A stretch of DNA of 6,581 nt from Thermoplasmata archaeon (lineage in GTDB: Archaea > Thermoplasmatota > Thermoplasmata > Thermoplasmatales > Thermoplasmataceae), in the NCBI GenBank assembly GCA_021793945.1, contig JAJYRT010000032.1, forward strand, positions 1 to 6,581. Reading direction: 5' to 3'. Under the pieces are notes generated by a model. It did no database searches, was not told where the DNA came from, and saw nothing but the letters and a program-made list of their open reading frames with translations. Made by a program: the position numbers and the translations under genes. Shown here piece after piece: positions 1-6,342 of the stretch. Positions within the stretch are counted from its first letter, which is position 1. The number at the start of each line of letters is the position of its first letter.

Positions 1-78
1 GTCGACCAGAACATTCCTTTCTATTGAATTTTTCAGCACATCCAGTGGTTTAATTACGTTGATTGTGGGTTTAGGCAT
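1..78 (-). CDS. LSm/Sm-like archaeal RNA-binding protein, N-terminal part (cut by window edge)
   Basis: Only the first 26 codons lie inside the window; the gene runs leftward off the edge with no stop. The visible peptide begins MPKPTINVIKPLDVLKNSIE and continues RNVLVD. The pattern KPLDVLxxSIxxxVLVD matches the N-terminal helix and first beta strand (start of the Sm1 motif) of archaeal LSm proteins, usually written as RPLDVLxxSLxxxVxVxLKG. Proteins of this family form heptameric rings that bind U-rich RNA and act in RNA metabolism in the cytosol. The start is supported by a TATA-like box about 34 bases upstream on the minus strand, which gives a very short leader. In many archaea LSm is followed by the ribosomal protein L37e gene, but that would be outside the window. 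The call rests on a short peptide; a different protein with a similar N-terminus is possible but less likely. Confidence 0.72.
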   Translation of the reverse strand, partial: MPKPTINVIKPLDVLKNSIERNVLVD

Positions 79-106
79 ATTCGTTTCGCTGACAAATTGT
101 AAAAAA

Positions 107-116
107 CTATTTAACC
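107..116 (-). promoter_or_regulatory. TATA-like promoter element for the LSm gene
   Basis: Read on the minus strand this is GGTTAAATAG followed by a run of T. Its centre lies about 34 bases before the LSm ATG, so transcription would start about 9 bases before the start codon. The position and AT-rich composition fit an archaeal TATA box. This is inference from spacing only. Confidence 0.45.
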
Positions 117-186
117 ATACCGCATAATATTGGAAAGCCTGCTTGATCGGGGGACGTTTTCATAAATTTACATATTATGAGACAAG

Positions 187-197
187 CATATTATACC
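187..197 (+). promoter_or_regulatory. TATA-like promoter element for the TPR-protease operon
   Basis: The sequence CATATTATACC is centred about 26 bases ahead of the ATG at 218, the spacing expected for a leaderless archaeal transcript starting at or next to the ATG. No good Shine-Dalgarno sequence precedes this ATG, which agrees with leaderless initiation. A second AT-rich block, CATAAATTTA at 161-170, could instead direct a start near 191 and give a leader of about 27 bases. The octamer CATATTAT occurs at both 171-178 and 187-194. Confidence 0.5.
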
Positions 198-217
198 TTT
201 AATAATCTAGGATTAAG

Positions 218-3200
218 ATGCCAGACGCCGATCCAGAACTCCATTATGGTGAAGAGCTTAGAAAGATCTTCCAGGAAATCTATTCATCAAGGAGCAGGCA
301 GGAGAAGGAAAACCGGATTCTCAGCCTTGTAAGGCAGCTCGAGAACTCCCCGCCATCGCAGAGCGATTTGAAGTACCCGGAATTTCCACAGGACATAAAG
401 AAGCTCATTACCAGTATCCAGAAGCTAAACTCACCTGGAACTGCCGGCCTGGCACAGGAATTGATGAAACTCGTCCCGGACAACAGGGACGTGAAACTTT
501 TCTACTCAGCATCAATATATAACCCTGCGGAACCGGATTCCTTTGTGGATCTGGTATACAATGACGGCGACTTCTGCCAGGATGCAGACACCGATGCCAG
601 GCTGTTCAACGCGTACAATAACATTTCAGATCCAACCAAGCCAGCAATATTCTTCTCTCTGTGCGGGAAATATGATCATAAGATGTTCTCGAGGTACCTG
701 GAAGGTGATCTTGACGACGATGTGAACTCCACGATAATAAAGAATCTCCAGTCAAAAGGCAGGTACGATGACCTTTCCAAATTCCTGGAGGAGGTATGCA
801 AGCGGGATAAATCCATAACCTACCTGATTGAGCTTATCAACGCGTACCAGAGAACCGGTGAGCTTGGCAAGATGTCAAAGGTAATAGGGCAACTGAACTA
901 CGATGAGATCGAGGATGTGGACAGTTTCCTGATACTGATCAAGAAAAGCATGGCTTCTGGGAATTATTCTCTAGCTTCTGAGATAGCCAGGCGTGCCCTC
1001 TCAGAATACCCGGAGGATCACGATCTGATGACTGCTCTGGGCGAATCTCTGTATCTGTCAAACAACCCGAAGGCGGCACTTGAAGTCTTCACAACAATCA
1101 ACTCCACATTCAGGGATGATTATGATTCGGTTAGAAGACTGATAGATATTAACGAGGATCTCCACAACCTTAAGGACATGATAAAATGGATCGATGTGCT
1201 CTGCAAGCAACTTCTATGCTCCAAGGAGGAAATGATCAAGAAGATCCGGGCGGAGATAGAACTTTCAATGTTTGATGAGGCCTACAGGGACATAAGGGAG
1301 CAGAATTCTCCAGTAAAGGACCTCGATTTTTCAAAACTCTTGATGGAGATTAACCTGAAACTCGGTAAGATCACAGAGGCACTGAACACCGCCGAGGATA
1401 TACTGGCATTCACTCCAGACGATCCTGACACAGTCTCCTTTATACTGAACGACCTATTTAACAGGCATGACTACGAAAAATTCCTTTCAAGAATATCTAC
1501 TGTAGCTAGCCGGGAAGTAAAAACAAAGTTTTCCGGAATGGTTGCAGCCAGCTTGATCTATACCGGGAAGCTCGAAAACGCAATGAACATGATATCATCA
1601 AGCCCTGAAATACTCGATTCTGAACACTTCATCGACTCAATATATTCCAGCCTGAATAAGGACAGGGAGATTCAGGCACTGCTGGAAACCCTCTCATCCA
1701 TCAAGGCAAAGAAGCCCATGATAAGCATGGTCATAGGAAATCTCCGCGGCAGGCACGTAGTCGTCAACGATACCCTGCCGGAGATAATAACCGGCTCCCC
1801 GCCAGTATCAATAATGGCAATTGTCACCTTTGACAACGTGAACAGATCTTCCGCGGTAGTACCGGATGTAATCAGGAAATTCATATCCAACTCTAAATAC
1901 AAGCGAATCCAGATCATAGTGGATACCATATCTGAAATAAATTCCGGGAAGTTGCCCAAGGACATTATGATTTTTCCGCAATTTCATTTTCCAGTTGTGA
2001 AGGCACTTATCATCAATGGTTACCCTGACAGGGCAAGAGATCAACTGCACACAATGGAGGATCTCAGGAACCGGGACCCGTTCTATAACTATATGGAAGC
2101 TTTCCTCCTTTTCAAGAGGGGAGACATAGCCCAGGCTTCCAAATCATTATCTCGGGCTATTTCCATGCTCTCTAATGCTGATTTCTTTGACCTGGAGACA
2201 AAAATTTCCCTCTCTGGAAACGATGAAAAAAGTGCTCTTGAATCAATAGAACTCATTGTTGCGATAGGGGGGGAAGAGTCCATAGATTTTGAATTCATAA
2301 ATTCATACATCAGGAAAAACAAGGCTCTGCCTTTCAGGAACAGGTTGATAGAAACTCTGTCCAAAAAGGAAGTTAGGAATGTCTGGTTTCTCAGGATTCT
2401 GAGGGACCGTATGCTGGAGAATTCGTCATACGATGATGCGGTACAGTATTCCAGAAAAATCGTGGAAGCTTCTACCGTAACCGCCGAGGATATCAGGATG
2501 CATGTGGATATACTTAATGCATTGAAGATGCAGGATTCAGTTATTGATTTCCTTATTGAAAAGAGGGAAAAGGTCGGTAGCGGTGCTGTAGAAGTAATGA
2601 TAGGAGACTGGTATTACTCCCGTTCCGATTTCAAGGACGCTCTCTCTTACTATGAAATGGCCATCTCTAAGGGGTACAACCAGGAAAGGATCGACAATTA
2701 CATTGAAACGCTAATCGAAACAAGGAATTTTGATGAAGCCAGGAGACTCATAGGTGCTTCTGATCAGAATGGCATGTCGCAACTGAAACTTTACTACAGA
2801 ACAGGGGAAATTCAGAAGATCATAGACCTCCTCAGGAAGATTCGTGTGGAGACAAAAGATGATGAAGAACGCATAGCATATATTTCCCGCGTCCTCTGGA
2901 TGAACAAGGAGGTGCGTGACATACTCATAGGGATATACCAGCATGAAGGGTTTCTCTTCCTTGGCAAGATTATATCAGATAGGATGATGGAGTCTAGTGA
3001 ATACGAGAAAGCCATAGAGGTAATGAAAAACCTTCAAAAAAATTATCCGGATAATATTGAGAATCTCGTAAAACTTTCCAGCGCATACGAAAAACTCGGG
3101 AAGTTTCATGAGTCCATCGAGGTTCTTCATTCCGCACTGAGGCACGCTAGGACGAGTGAAGCTATATTTGCTGTTGTTGACAACCTCCTCAGGATATACT

Positions 3201-3937
3201 ACCAGCAGAACATGTTTCTTGAGATTAGGAAATTCTATGAACAGAACAGGGAGTATGTGGACTCGACAAATATTCACTTTATAGTCCGGAGCTACATCAA
3301 TCTCGGGGAATATGAAGCAGCCGAATCAATAGTCGGCCGCTACCACGGTTCTTTGGTCAGCCCAGAAGCATTCAGCGAATTCATGGAAGAGATCAATCAC
3401 GTAAAGAAATCGCAGGAAGTGATGGGATATGTGGAGCGGCTGCTGAAACTTGAATACAAGATCGGAAAGCGCTTTTCTACTGAAGATGCCGTTTCTACCG
3501 CTGATATCCCCATTGATGCTGTAGAGGATGTTTTCACATTTCTGGGAAGTGACGTCGGATATTCTGATATGAACGACGAGAAATACGAGGTGCTGAGCAG
3601 GGACATAATACAAAAGGTCTGCAAGAAGACAAGGGTTAACAGCATAGGAGACCTTAATATCAGCGTAATATACAACAATATGGCCAGGAGGGACCCGGTA
3701 ATAGCCAAGAACATATACGCATACATTAAAAAGGAGATTTCGACCGTCAGGAAACCAAAAATAGAGGATCAAGACCTGCAGAAGTTGCTTAAGTCAGCCC
3801 TGAAGCAGGACGTAGATCATGATCCGTTCAGGGTAGCATGCAGGCTAAACACCGGCATTTCCGAGGCAATGAATGTAATCGCGCTAATGAATTACGTGTC
3901 GACTGTCAATGCAGGCGGGAGATCCGGGCATGTTTAG
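218..3937 (+). CDS. Giant TPR-like alpha-solenoid protein (1239 aa)
   Basis: A long uninterrupted frame encodes a hydrophilic, helix-rich protein with no signal peptide or membrane segment, so it is probably cytosolic. Helix-turn-helix repeats with TPR character recur: around residues 250-275 (ASEIARRALSEYPED), 375-405 (LGKITEALNTAEDILAFTPDD), 590-650, 799-846 (DFKDALSYYEMAI, then NFDEARRLIG), 923-981 (EYEKAIEVMKNLQKNYPD, then GKFHESIEVLHSAL) and 1028-1044 (GEYEAAESIV). A segment at about 500-590 is different: it is rich in predicted beta strands (ISMVIGNLRGRHVVV, VSIMAIVTFDNV, KRIQIIVDTI) and could be an inserted domain. The last 130 residues or so also lack clear TPR spacing. TPR solenoids usually act as protein-binding scaffolds; no catalytic motif is visible. 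The start at 218 fits the TATA spacing. The gene overlaps the downstream M50 protease gene by 8 bases, so the two are probably co-transcribed and translationally coupled, and a role as partner or adaptor of that protease is plausible but unproven. The exact partner and function are not recognisable. Confidence 0.9.
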   Translation: MPDADPELHYGEELRKIFQEIYSSRSRQEKENRILSLVRQLENSPPSQSDLKYPEFPQDIKKLITSIQKLNSPGTAGLAQELMKLVPDNRDVKLFYSASIYNPAEPDSFVDLVYNDGDFCQDADTDARLFNAYNNISDPTKPAIFFSLCGKYDHKMFSRYLEGDLDDDVNSTIIKNLQSKGRYDDLSKFLEEVCKRDKSITYLIELINAYQRTGELGKMSKVIGQLNYDEIEDVDSFLILIKKSMASGNYSLASEIARRALSEYPEDHDLMTALGESLYLSNNPKAALEVFTTINSTFRDDYDSVRRLIDINEDLHNLKDMIKWIDVLCKQLLCSKEEMIKKIRAEIELSMFDEAYRDIREQNSPVKDLDFSKLLMEINLKLGKITEALNTAEDILAFTPDDPDTVSFILNDLFNRHDYEKFLSRISTVASREVKTKFSGMVAASLIYTGKLENAMNMISSSPEILDSEHFIDSIYSSLNKDREIQALLETLSSIKAKKPMISMVIGNLRGRHVVVNDTLPEIITGSPPVSIMAIVTFDNVNRSSAVVPDVIRKFISNSKYKRIQIIVDTISEINSGKLPKDIMIFPQFHFPVVKALIINGYPDRARDQLHTMEDLRNRDPFYNYMEAFLLFKRGDIAQASKSLSRAISMLSNADFFDLETKISLSGNDEKSALESIELIVAIGGEESIDFEFINSYIRKNKALPFRNRLIETLSKKEVRNVWFLRILRDRMLENSSYDDAVQYSRKIVEASTVTAEDIRMHVDILNALKMQDSVIDFLIEKREKVGSGAVEVMIGDWYYSRSDFKDALSYYEMAISKGYNQERIDNYIETLIETRNFDEARRLIGASDQNGMSQLKLYYRTGEIQKIIDLLRKIRVETKDDEERIAYISRVLWMNKEVRDILIGIYQHEGFLFLGKIISDRMMESSEYEKAIEVMKNLQKNYPDNIENLVKLSSAYEKLGKFHESIEVLHSALRHARTSEAIFAVVDNLLRIYYQQNMFLEIRKFYEQNREYVDSTNIHFIVRSYINLGEYEAAESIVGRYHGSLVSPEAFSEFMEEINHVKKSQEVMGYVERLLKLEYKIGKRFSTEDAVSTADIPIDAVEDVFTFLGSDVGYSDMNDEKYEVLSRDIIQKVCKKTRVNSIGDLNISVIYNNMARRDPVIAKNIYAYIKKEISTVRKPKIEDQDLQKLLKSALKQDVDHDPFRVACRLNTGISEAMNVIALMNYVSTVNAGGRSGHV
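3917..3923 (+). promoter_or_regulatory. Shine-Dalgarno sequence deciding the M50 protease start
   Basis: GGGAGAT lies 6 bases before the ATG at 3930 and resembles the archaeal GGAGGTGAT consensus. The other in-frame ATG at 3909 has no such sequence upstream. The site lies inside the last codons of the TPR gene, as expected for translational coupling. Confidence 0.6.
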
Positions 3938-4538
3938 GGGTTACTTCACATCCACCAGCAGGGAAGAGACAAGGGATATACTGATCTCAGTCGGTGCCCT
4001 GACGCTGGCGTTCTTCATTTATAATTCCATACATAGCCGTGCGCCTCTCAACGGATATAACACAGTCGTATACCTGCTGGAGGCATTCGTTGGGATGGTC
4101 ACCGCATTTCTTCTCCACGAACTCTCCCATCGCTATGTGGCAAGAAGTTATGGTGGCATCGCATATTTCAGGATGTGGCCATTTGGGATAGTCCTGGCCC
4201 TGCTGACCTCCCTGATCGGTTTTATATTTGCCGCCCCCGGTGCGGTGAATATCTCTGGAATATATGGAAGGGAGCAGATGGGAAAGACGGCACTCGCTGG
4301 CCCGATGACAAACCTGGTGCTGGGAATTGTGTTCCTGGGGATATTTTTTGCATCTCAGCCCGGATCGCTGATGGAGCAGGTTTTCTACTTTGCCGCAGTC
4401 ATTAATCTATGGTTTTCGCTTTTCAACATGATACCGTTCCCTCCGCTTGACGGGTCAAAGGTCATATCGTGGAACATAGGTTATTATGCAATTTTTGTTG
4501 CAGTTTCGCTAGTGATTAATGTATACGCTTTCTTCTGA
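3930..4538 (+). CDS. Site-2-protease-like membrane zinc metalloprotease (peptidase family M50)
   Basis: The 202-residue protein carries the M50 hallmarks: HELSH at residues 63-67 (HExxH, two zinc-ligand histidines and the catalytic glutamate) inside a hydrophobic helix, and NMIPFPPLDG at 166-175, where D174 is the expected third zinc ligand. LAGPMTNLVLG at about 122-132 matches the conserved GP.xN membrane segment between them. Hydrophobic stretches at about 17-31, 46-62, 86-103, 120-142, 150-170 and 184-202 suggest about six membrane segments. Family members cut transmembrane or membrane-near segments of substrate proteins, releasing regulators or clearing membrane remnants. No PDZ or CBS domain is present, so this is a minimal core enzyme. 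An in-frame ATG at 3909 would add 7 residues, but the start at 3930 has the better ribosome binding site and overlaps the preceding stop by only 8 bases (ATGTTTAG). The substrate is unknown; the co-transcribed TPR protein is a candidate partner. Confidence 0.9.
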   Translation: MFRGYFTSTSREETRDILISVGALTLAFFIYNSIHSRAPLNGYNTVVYLLEAFVGMVTAFLLHELSHRYVARSYGGIAYFRMWPFGIVLALLTSLIGFIFAAPGAVNISGIYGREQMGKTALAGPMTNLVLGIVFLGIFFASQPGSLMEQVFYFAAVINLWFSLFNMIPFPPLDGSKVISWNIGYYAIFVAVSLVINVYAFF

Positions 4539-4543
4539 ATGAA

Positions 4544-4813
4544 TCACACCAGCTCTGAGAACTTTTTGTTATCGCTGGTCAGGAAAAATATGGAGTTTTC
4601 TCCCACGTCAATCCTATACTTTATTTCAGCTGTTACGCTCGAATCGTGCAGGTTGAATATCAAGTCGTCGTTGTCTTTCATATATTCCCAGATCCCGACT
4701 CCTGGTTTGAGGATCAGACCAACGTATGGTGGATCCTTTGATGCCACGAAGGCATTCTTCAGATTTTCCATGTTCGTCTTCCCATTTTGATAAAAAGTGA
4801 CAGACACTTCCAT
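4544..4813 (-). CDS. Uncharacterised 89-residue protein
   Basis: I do not recognise this protein. It is short and mixed in composition: a polar N-terminal half with VASKDPPYVGLILKPGVGIW at about residues 23-42, then alternating hydrophobic residues that suggest beta strands (DLIFNLHDSSVTAEIKYRI, NSIFFLTSD). It has no cysteine, no membrane segment and no signal peptide, so it is probably a small cytosolic beta-rich or alpha/beta protein. It is judged real because it fills the gap between its neighbours, because a TATA-like element sits 25 bases before the ATG, and because an in-frame stop about 30 bases upstream of the ATG rules out a longer form. There is no Shine-Dalgarno sequence, consistent with a leaderless transcript. 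Its stop is only 5 bases from the stop of the convergent M50 gene. A second Met at residue 15 is an alternative start. Function unknown. Confidence 0.65.
   Translation of the reverse strand: MEVSVTFYQNGKTNMENLKNAFVASKDPPYVGLILKPGVGIWEYMKDNDDLIFNLHDSSVTAEIKYRIDVGENSIFFLTSDNKKFSELV
4563..4567 (+). terminator. Possible T-run terminator of the TPR-protease operon
   Basis: A run of five T lies 25 bases after the protease stop codon. Archaeal termination often uses T-rich stretches on the coding strand without a hairpin. Here the run falls inside the 3' end of the convergent small gene. The run is short, so the call is weak. Confidence 0.25.
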
Positions 4814-4830
4814 GTTTCGGTATCCAGTCC

Positions 4831-4844
4831 GTATAGATAATTTC
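4831..4844 (-). promoter_or_regulatory. TATA-like promoter element for the 89-residue gene
   Basis: On the minus strand this reads GAAATTATCTATAC, an AT-rich block centred 25 bases before the ATG at 4813. The purine-rich start could serve as a TFB recognition element. The spacing predicts a leaderless transcript. Confidence 0.45.
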
Positions 4845-4881
4845 TATCCAGGCCGTTTCCCCGGGATAATGGTTTTTATGT

Positions 4882-4904
4882 GCAGGTATATTACACATGC
4901 CTGC
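4882..4904. repeat. Imperfect palindrome between the radical SAM and 89-residue genes
   Basis: The arms GCAGGTAT (4882-4889) and ATGCCTGC (4897-4904) are inverted copies with one mismatch and a 7-base centre. Plus-strand RNA could form all eight pairs using one G-U wobble; minus-strand RNA would carry a C-A mismatch. It begins 9 bases after the radical SAM stop codon. No T-run follows on either strand, so it is not a convincing hairpin terminator. It may be an mRNA 3' end structure or a protein-binding site. Confidence 0.35.
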
Positions 4905-4912
4905 GCTCGTAC

Positions 4913-5926
4913 TCAGGTAACTCCACCTGTGATGTAAGCTACCATGCTGTCGACAATCCGCTCCTTTACCATCGATGGATTCTTCCAGGAGAAAAGGGAT
5001 GGCTCAAGGTAGCAAGCAAGGGCGCATTTGTTGCAGCTTTCGTAAGGTTCCCAGTTATATGAATTCCACATCTTCCTGAGGTCCACCTCCCAGACCTTTT
5101 CCGTGCCCTCGTATTCGTTAAGTACATAACAGGGTTGAACCATCCTGCCGGACGGGTCGATGTTGACAGTGAGCCATGGCTTGCATATCCACTTCTCTGT
5201 CCCGTACCAAGAATTGAGCAGAGCATCAAAGTATTCCTTTGAATTAAGAACCGGATATCCCCGCATCTTGTAATCCCGAAGCAGCGCTATTGTGTCCCTG
5301 AGCTTGTTCCTTTCAGGCGACATGGGATCTGCCGTGGAGTAATCATAGGCTATCTGGAAATTTATGCTCACTCCGAGCTTTACTGAGAGGTTTACAAGAT
5401 CCGTTGCCTGGTCCATGTTTTCTTTTGTTATGGTTGAGCTTATTGCCATATGGACATAATCTCTGGCAGTTTCAATGCCCTCGACCGCTTTCCTGAACGA
5501 TCCCTGTACTCCCCTGAGCCGATCGTGCAAATCTCCTATGCCGTCCAGGGAAACGAACAGGTAGTTCAGGTCATCGCTTATACTCCTTATCTTCTGTTTG
5601 AGCAGCCAGCCATTAGTGACCATGGATGTGTGGAATCTACTATACGATTCATTAAGTATTTCACCGATATCATTTCTCAGGAGCGGCTCGCCACCTTCAA
5701 ATCCAAGGAAAGAAACACCAGCCCGCTTCAGCGACTCCATCATCTTGACCTCTTCATCAATGTCAAGAAGCTTTTCATCTTCCCTTCTCCAGAACGGGCA
5801 CATCTTGCACCTCAGGTTGCATTCATAGAGGAGTTTATGCCCCGCGATTAATGGTATCTTTGAACCGGAGGATGTTTTCATCGTCCTGAGTATTCCCCTG
5901 GCAACGACGGGCCGGATCAGTGCCAT
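4913..5926 (-). CDS. Radical SAM enzyme with reduced SPASM-like C-terminal cluster domain
   Basis: The 337-residue protein has the radical SAM signature CNLRCKMC (C36, C40, C43), whose three cysteines hold the [4Fe-4S] cluster that cleaves S-adenosylmethionine to a 5'-deoxyadenosyl radical. The SAM-binding GGE motif (FEGGEPLL) is at 78-80, and strands such as MVTNGWLL and LFVSLDG follow the usual partial TIM barrel order. The C-terminal part has C248, C266 and a CxxCxxxC group (C298, C301, C305), with IDPSGRMVQPC resembling the first half of a SPASM domain. Five cysteines are fewer than the seven of a full SPASM, so probably one auxiliary iron-sulfur cluster is bound. Such enzymes modify peptides, cofactors or lipids; the substrate here cannot be told. 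The start at 5926 is chosen because a TATA-like box lies 24 bases upstream and a leaderless start fits. A frame from 6025 would add 33 residues, but these use codons (CGA, CGT, TGT, AGT) unlike the body and overlap the promoter. The gene stands alone on its strand. Confidence 0.88.
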   Translation of the reverse strand: MALIRPVVARGILRTMKTSSGSKIPLIAGHKLLYECNLRCKMCPFWRREDEKLLDIDEEVKMMESLKRAGVSFLGFEGGEPLLRNDIGEILNESYSRFHTSMVTNGWLLKQKIRSISDDLNYLFVSLDGIGDLHDRLRGVQGSFRKAVEGIETARDYVHMAISSTITKENMDQATDLVNLSVKLGVSINFQIAYDYSTADPMSPERNKLRDTIALLRDYKMRGYPVLNSKEYFDALLNSWYGTEKWICKPWLTVNIDPSGRMVQPCYVLNEYEGTEKVWEVDLRKMWNSYNWEPYESCNKCALACYLEPSLFSWKNPSMVKERIVDSMVAYITGGVT

Positions 5927-5944
5927 TATATAACAATCAAAACG

Positions 5945-5960
5945 CATATACATACTTTGT
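5945..5960 (-). promoter_or_regulatory. TATA-like promoter element for the radical SAM gene
   Basis: The minus strand reads ACAAAGTATGTATATG: a purine-rich stretch that could bind TFB, followed by a TATA-like core centred about 24 bases before the ATG at 5926. This predicts a leaderless transcript and decides the start choice. Confidence 0.5.
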
Positions 5961-6107
5961 GAAAATGCCCGAACGGTGAGGAATATGCACACTATAGCAG
6001 CGGCATAACCGGCAAGTCGCTGCACATCATCTAATGCAATGCGAGTCCGGGATTAGGAACTGTTATATATCTTTCTTATATCCGATTATTCGGAGCATCA
6101 GTTCTGC

Positions 6108-6135
6108 GACAGGCAATAATTTACGTATTCCTGTC
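6108..6135 (+). promoter_or_regulatory. Inverted repeat bracketing a TATA-like element upstream of the zinc-ribbon gene
   Basis: GACAGG (6108-6113) and CCTGTC (6130-6135) are perfect inverted copies with centres 22 bases apart, about two helical turns. Between them lies CAATAATTTACG, a TATA-like stretch that would place the transcript start near 6144 and give a leader of about 20 bases containing the Shine-Dalgarno sequence. The layout could be a dimeric repressor site over the core promoter. Six-base arms can occur by chance. Confidence 0.35.
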
Positions 6136-6151
6136 AGGGAAATCAGCTTCT

Positions 6152-6160
6152 GGAAATGAT
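6152..6160 (+). promoter_or_regulatory. Shine-Dalgarno sequence of the zinc-ribbon gene
   Basis: GGAAATGAT matches the archaeal GGAGGTGAT complement of the 16S rRNA 3' end at 7 of 9 positions and is 5 bases before the ATG at 6166. It shows that this transcript has a leader, unlike the upstream single genes, and fixes the start. Confidence 0.65.
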
Positions 6161-6165
6161 CATAA

Positions 6166-6333
6166 ATGAAGTATAAAGACACGTGCACATCCTGCGGAAT
6201 AGGGCTTGTTGAAGTCGGATACTCGATTTTTGATTGCCCGAACTGTGGAGAGGAAGTCATAGGCAGATGCAAGGACTGCAGGGAACATTCCACACATTAT
6301 GTCTGCAGTGCCTGTGGGTTCCAGGGACCTTAG
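6166..6333 (+). CDS. Archaeal zinc-ribbon RNA-binding protein with translation-related role (HVO_2753-like)
   Basis: This 55-residue protein carries four CxxC knuckles: C7/C10, C24/C27, C35/C38 and C47/C50, in CTSCG, CPNCG, CKDC and CSACG settings. Two zinc ions can be held. The order of knuckles, the RCxxCR piece in the middle and the ending CGFQGP match the small archaeal zinc-ribbon family annotated as an RNA-binding protein involved in translation (COG2888 type). Its precise role is not established; it is presumed cytosolic and ribosome or RNA associated. The gene ends 9 bases before the EF-1beta start, and this neighbourhood is common in archaea, which supports both calls. A Shine-Dalgarno sequence 5 bases before the ATG supports the start. 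The length is typical of the family. Confidence 0.88.
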   Translation: MKYKDTCTSCGIGLVEVGYSIFDCPNCGEEVIGRCKDCREHSTHYVCSACGFQGP

Positions 6334-6337
6334 GGGA
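6332..6337 (+). promoter_or_regulatory. Shine-Dalgarno sequence of the EF-1beta gene
   Basis: AGGGGA overlaps the TAG stop of the zinc-ribbon gene and lies 5 bases before the ATG at 6343. This arrangement supports co-transcription and coupled translation of the two genes. Confidence 0.5.
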
Positions 6338-6342
6338 TTTGA

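Larger units (their letters stand above)
5927..6165. other. Divergent intergenic region between radical SAM and zinc-ribbon genes
   Basis: These 239 bases hold no convincing gene. They contain the radical SAM promoter (5945-5960), an AT-rich block at 6061-6080 (GTTATATAT and TTATAT) that could work as a TATA box in either direction, a small palindrome CCGATTATTCGG at 6082-6093, and an inverted repeat (6108-6135) around a second TATA-like element. No tRNA, riboswitch or other known RNA is recognised. Confidence 0.5.

Noticed and set aside
3326..3772. A 148-codon open frame on the minus strand
   Set aside because: It lies wholly inside the TPR gene, opposite a frame with consistent coding character, and shows no recognisable domain or start signals.
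3909..3929. Upstream ATG start for the M50 protease
   Set aside because: It has no Shine-Dalgarno sequence, while the ATG at 3930 has GGGAGAT at the right distance and a shorter overlap with the preceding gene.
4626..4898. A 90-codon minus-strand frame overlapping the 89-residue gene, considered as evidence for a frameshift
   Set aside because: Its sequence has low-complexity, charged composition typical of an off-frame shadow, and the 89-residue frame has a fitting promoter and an in-frame upstream stop, so no frameshift is needed.
5450..5851. A 133-codon open frame on the plus strand
   Set aside because: It is antisense to the core of the radical SAM gene, including its cluster motif, and has no independent support.
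5927..6025. N-terminal extension of the radical SAM frame to an ATG at 6025, with a hydrophobic stretch resembling a membrane anchor
   Set aside because: The added 33 codons use Arg and Cys codons unlike the gene body and cover a TATA-like element correctly spaced for the ATG at 5926. Kept only as an alternative start.
6082..6093. Short palindrome CCGATTATTCGG as an operator or hairpin
   Set aside because: Arms of only four bases are too short to call on their own.
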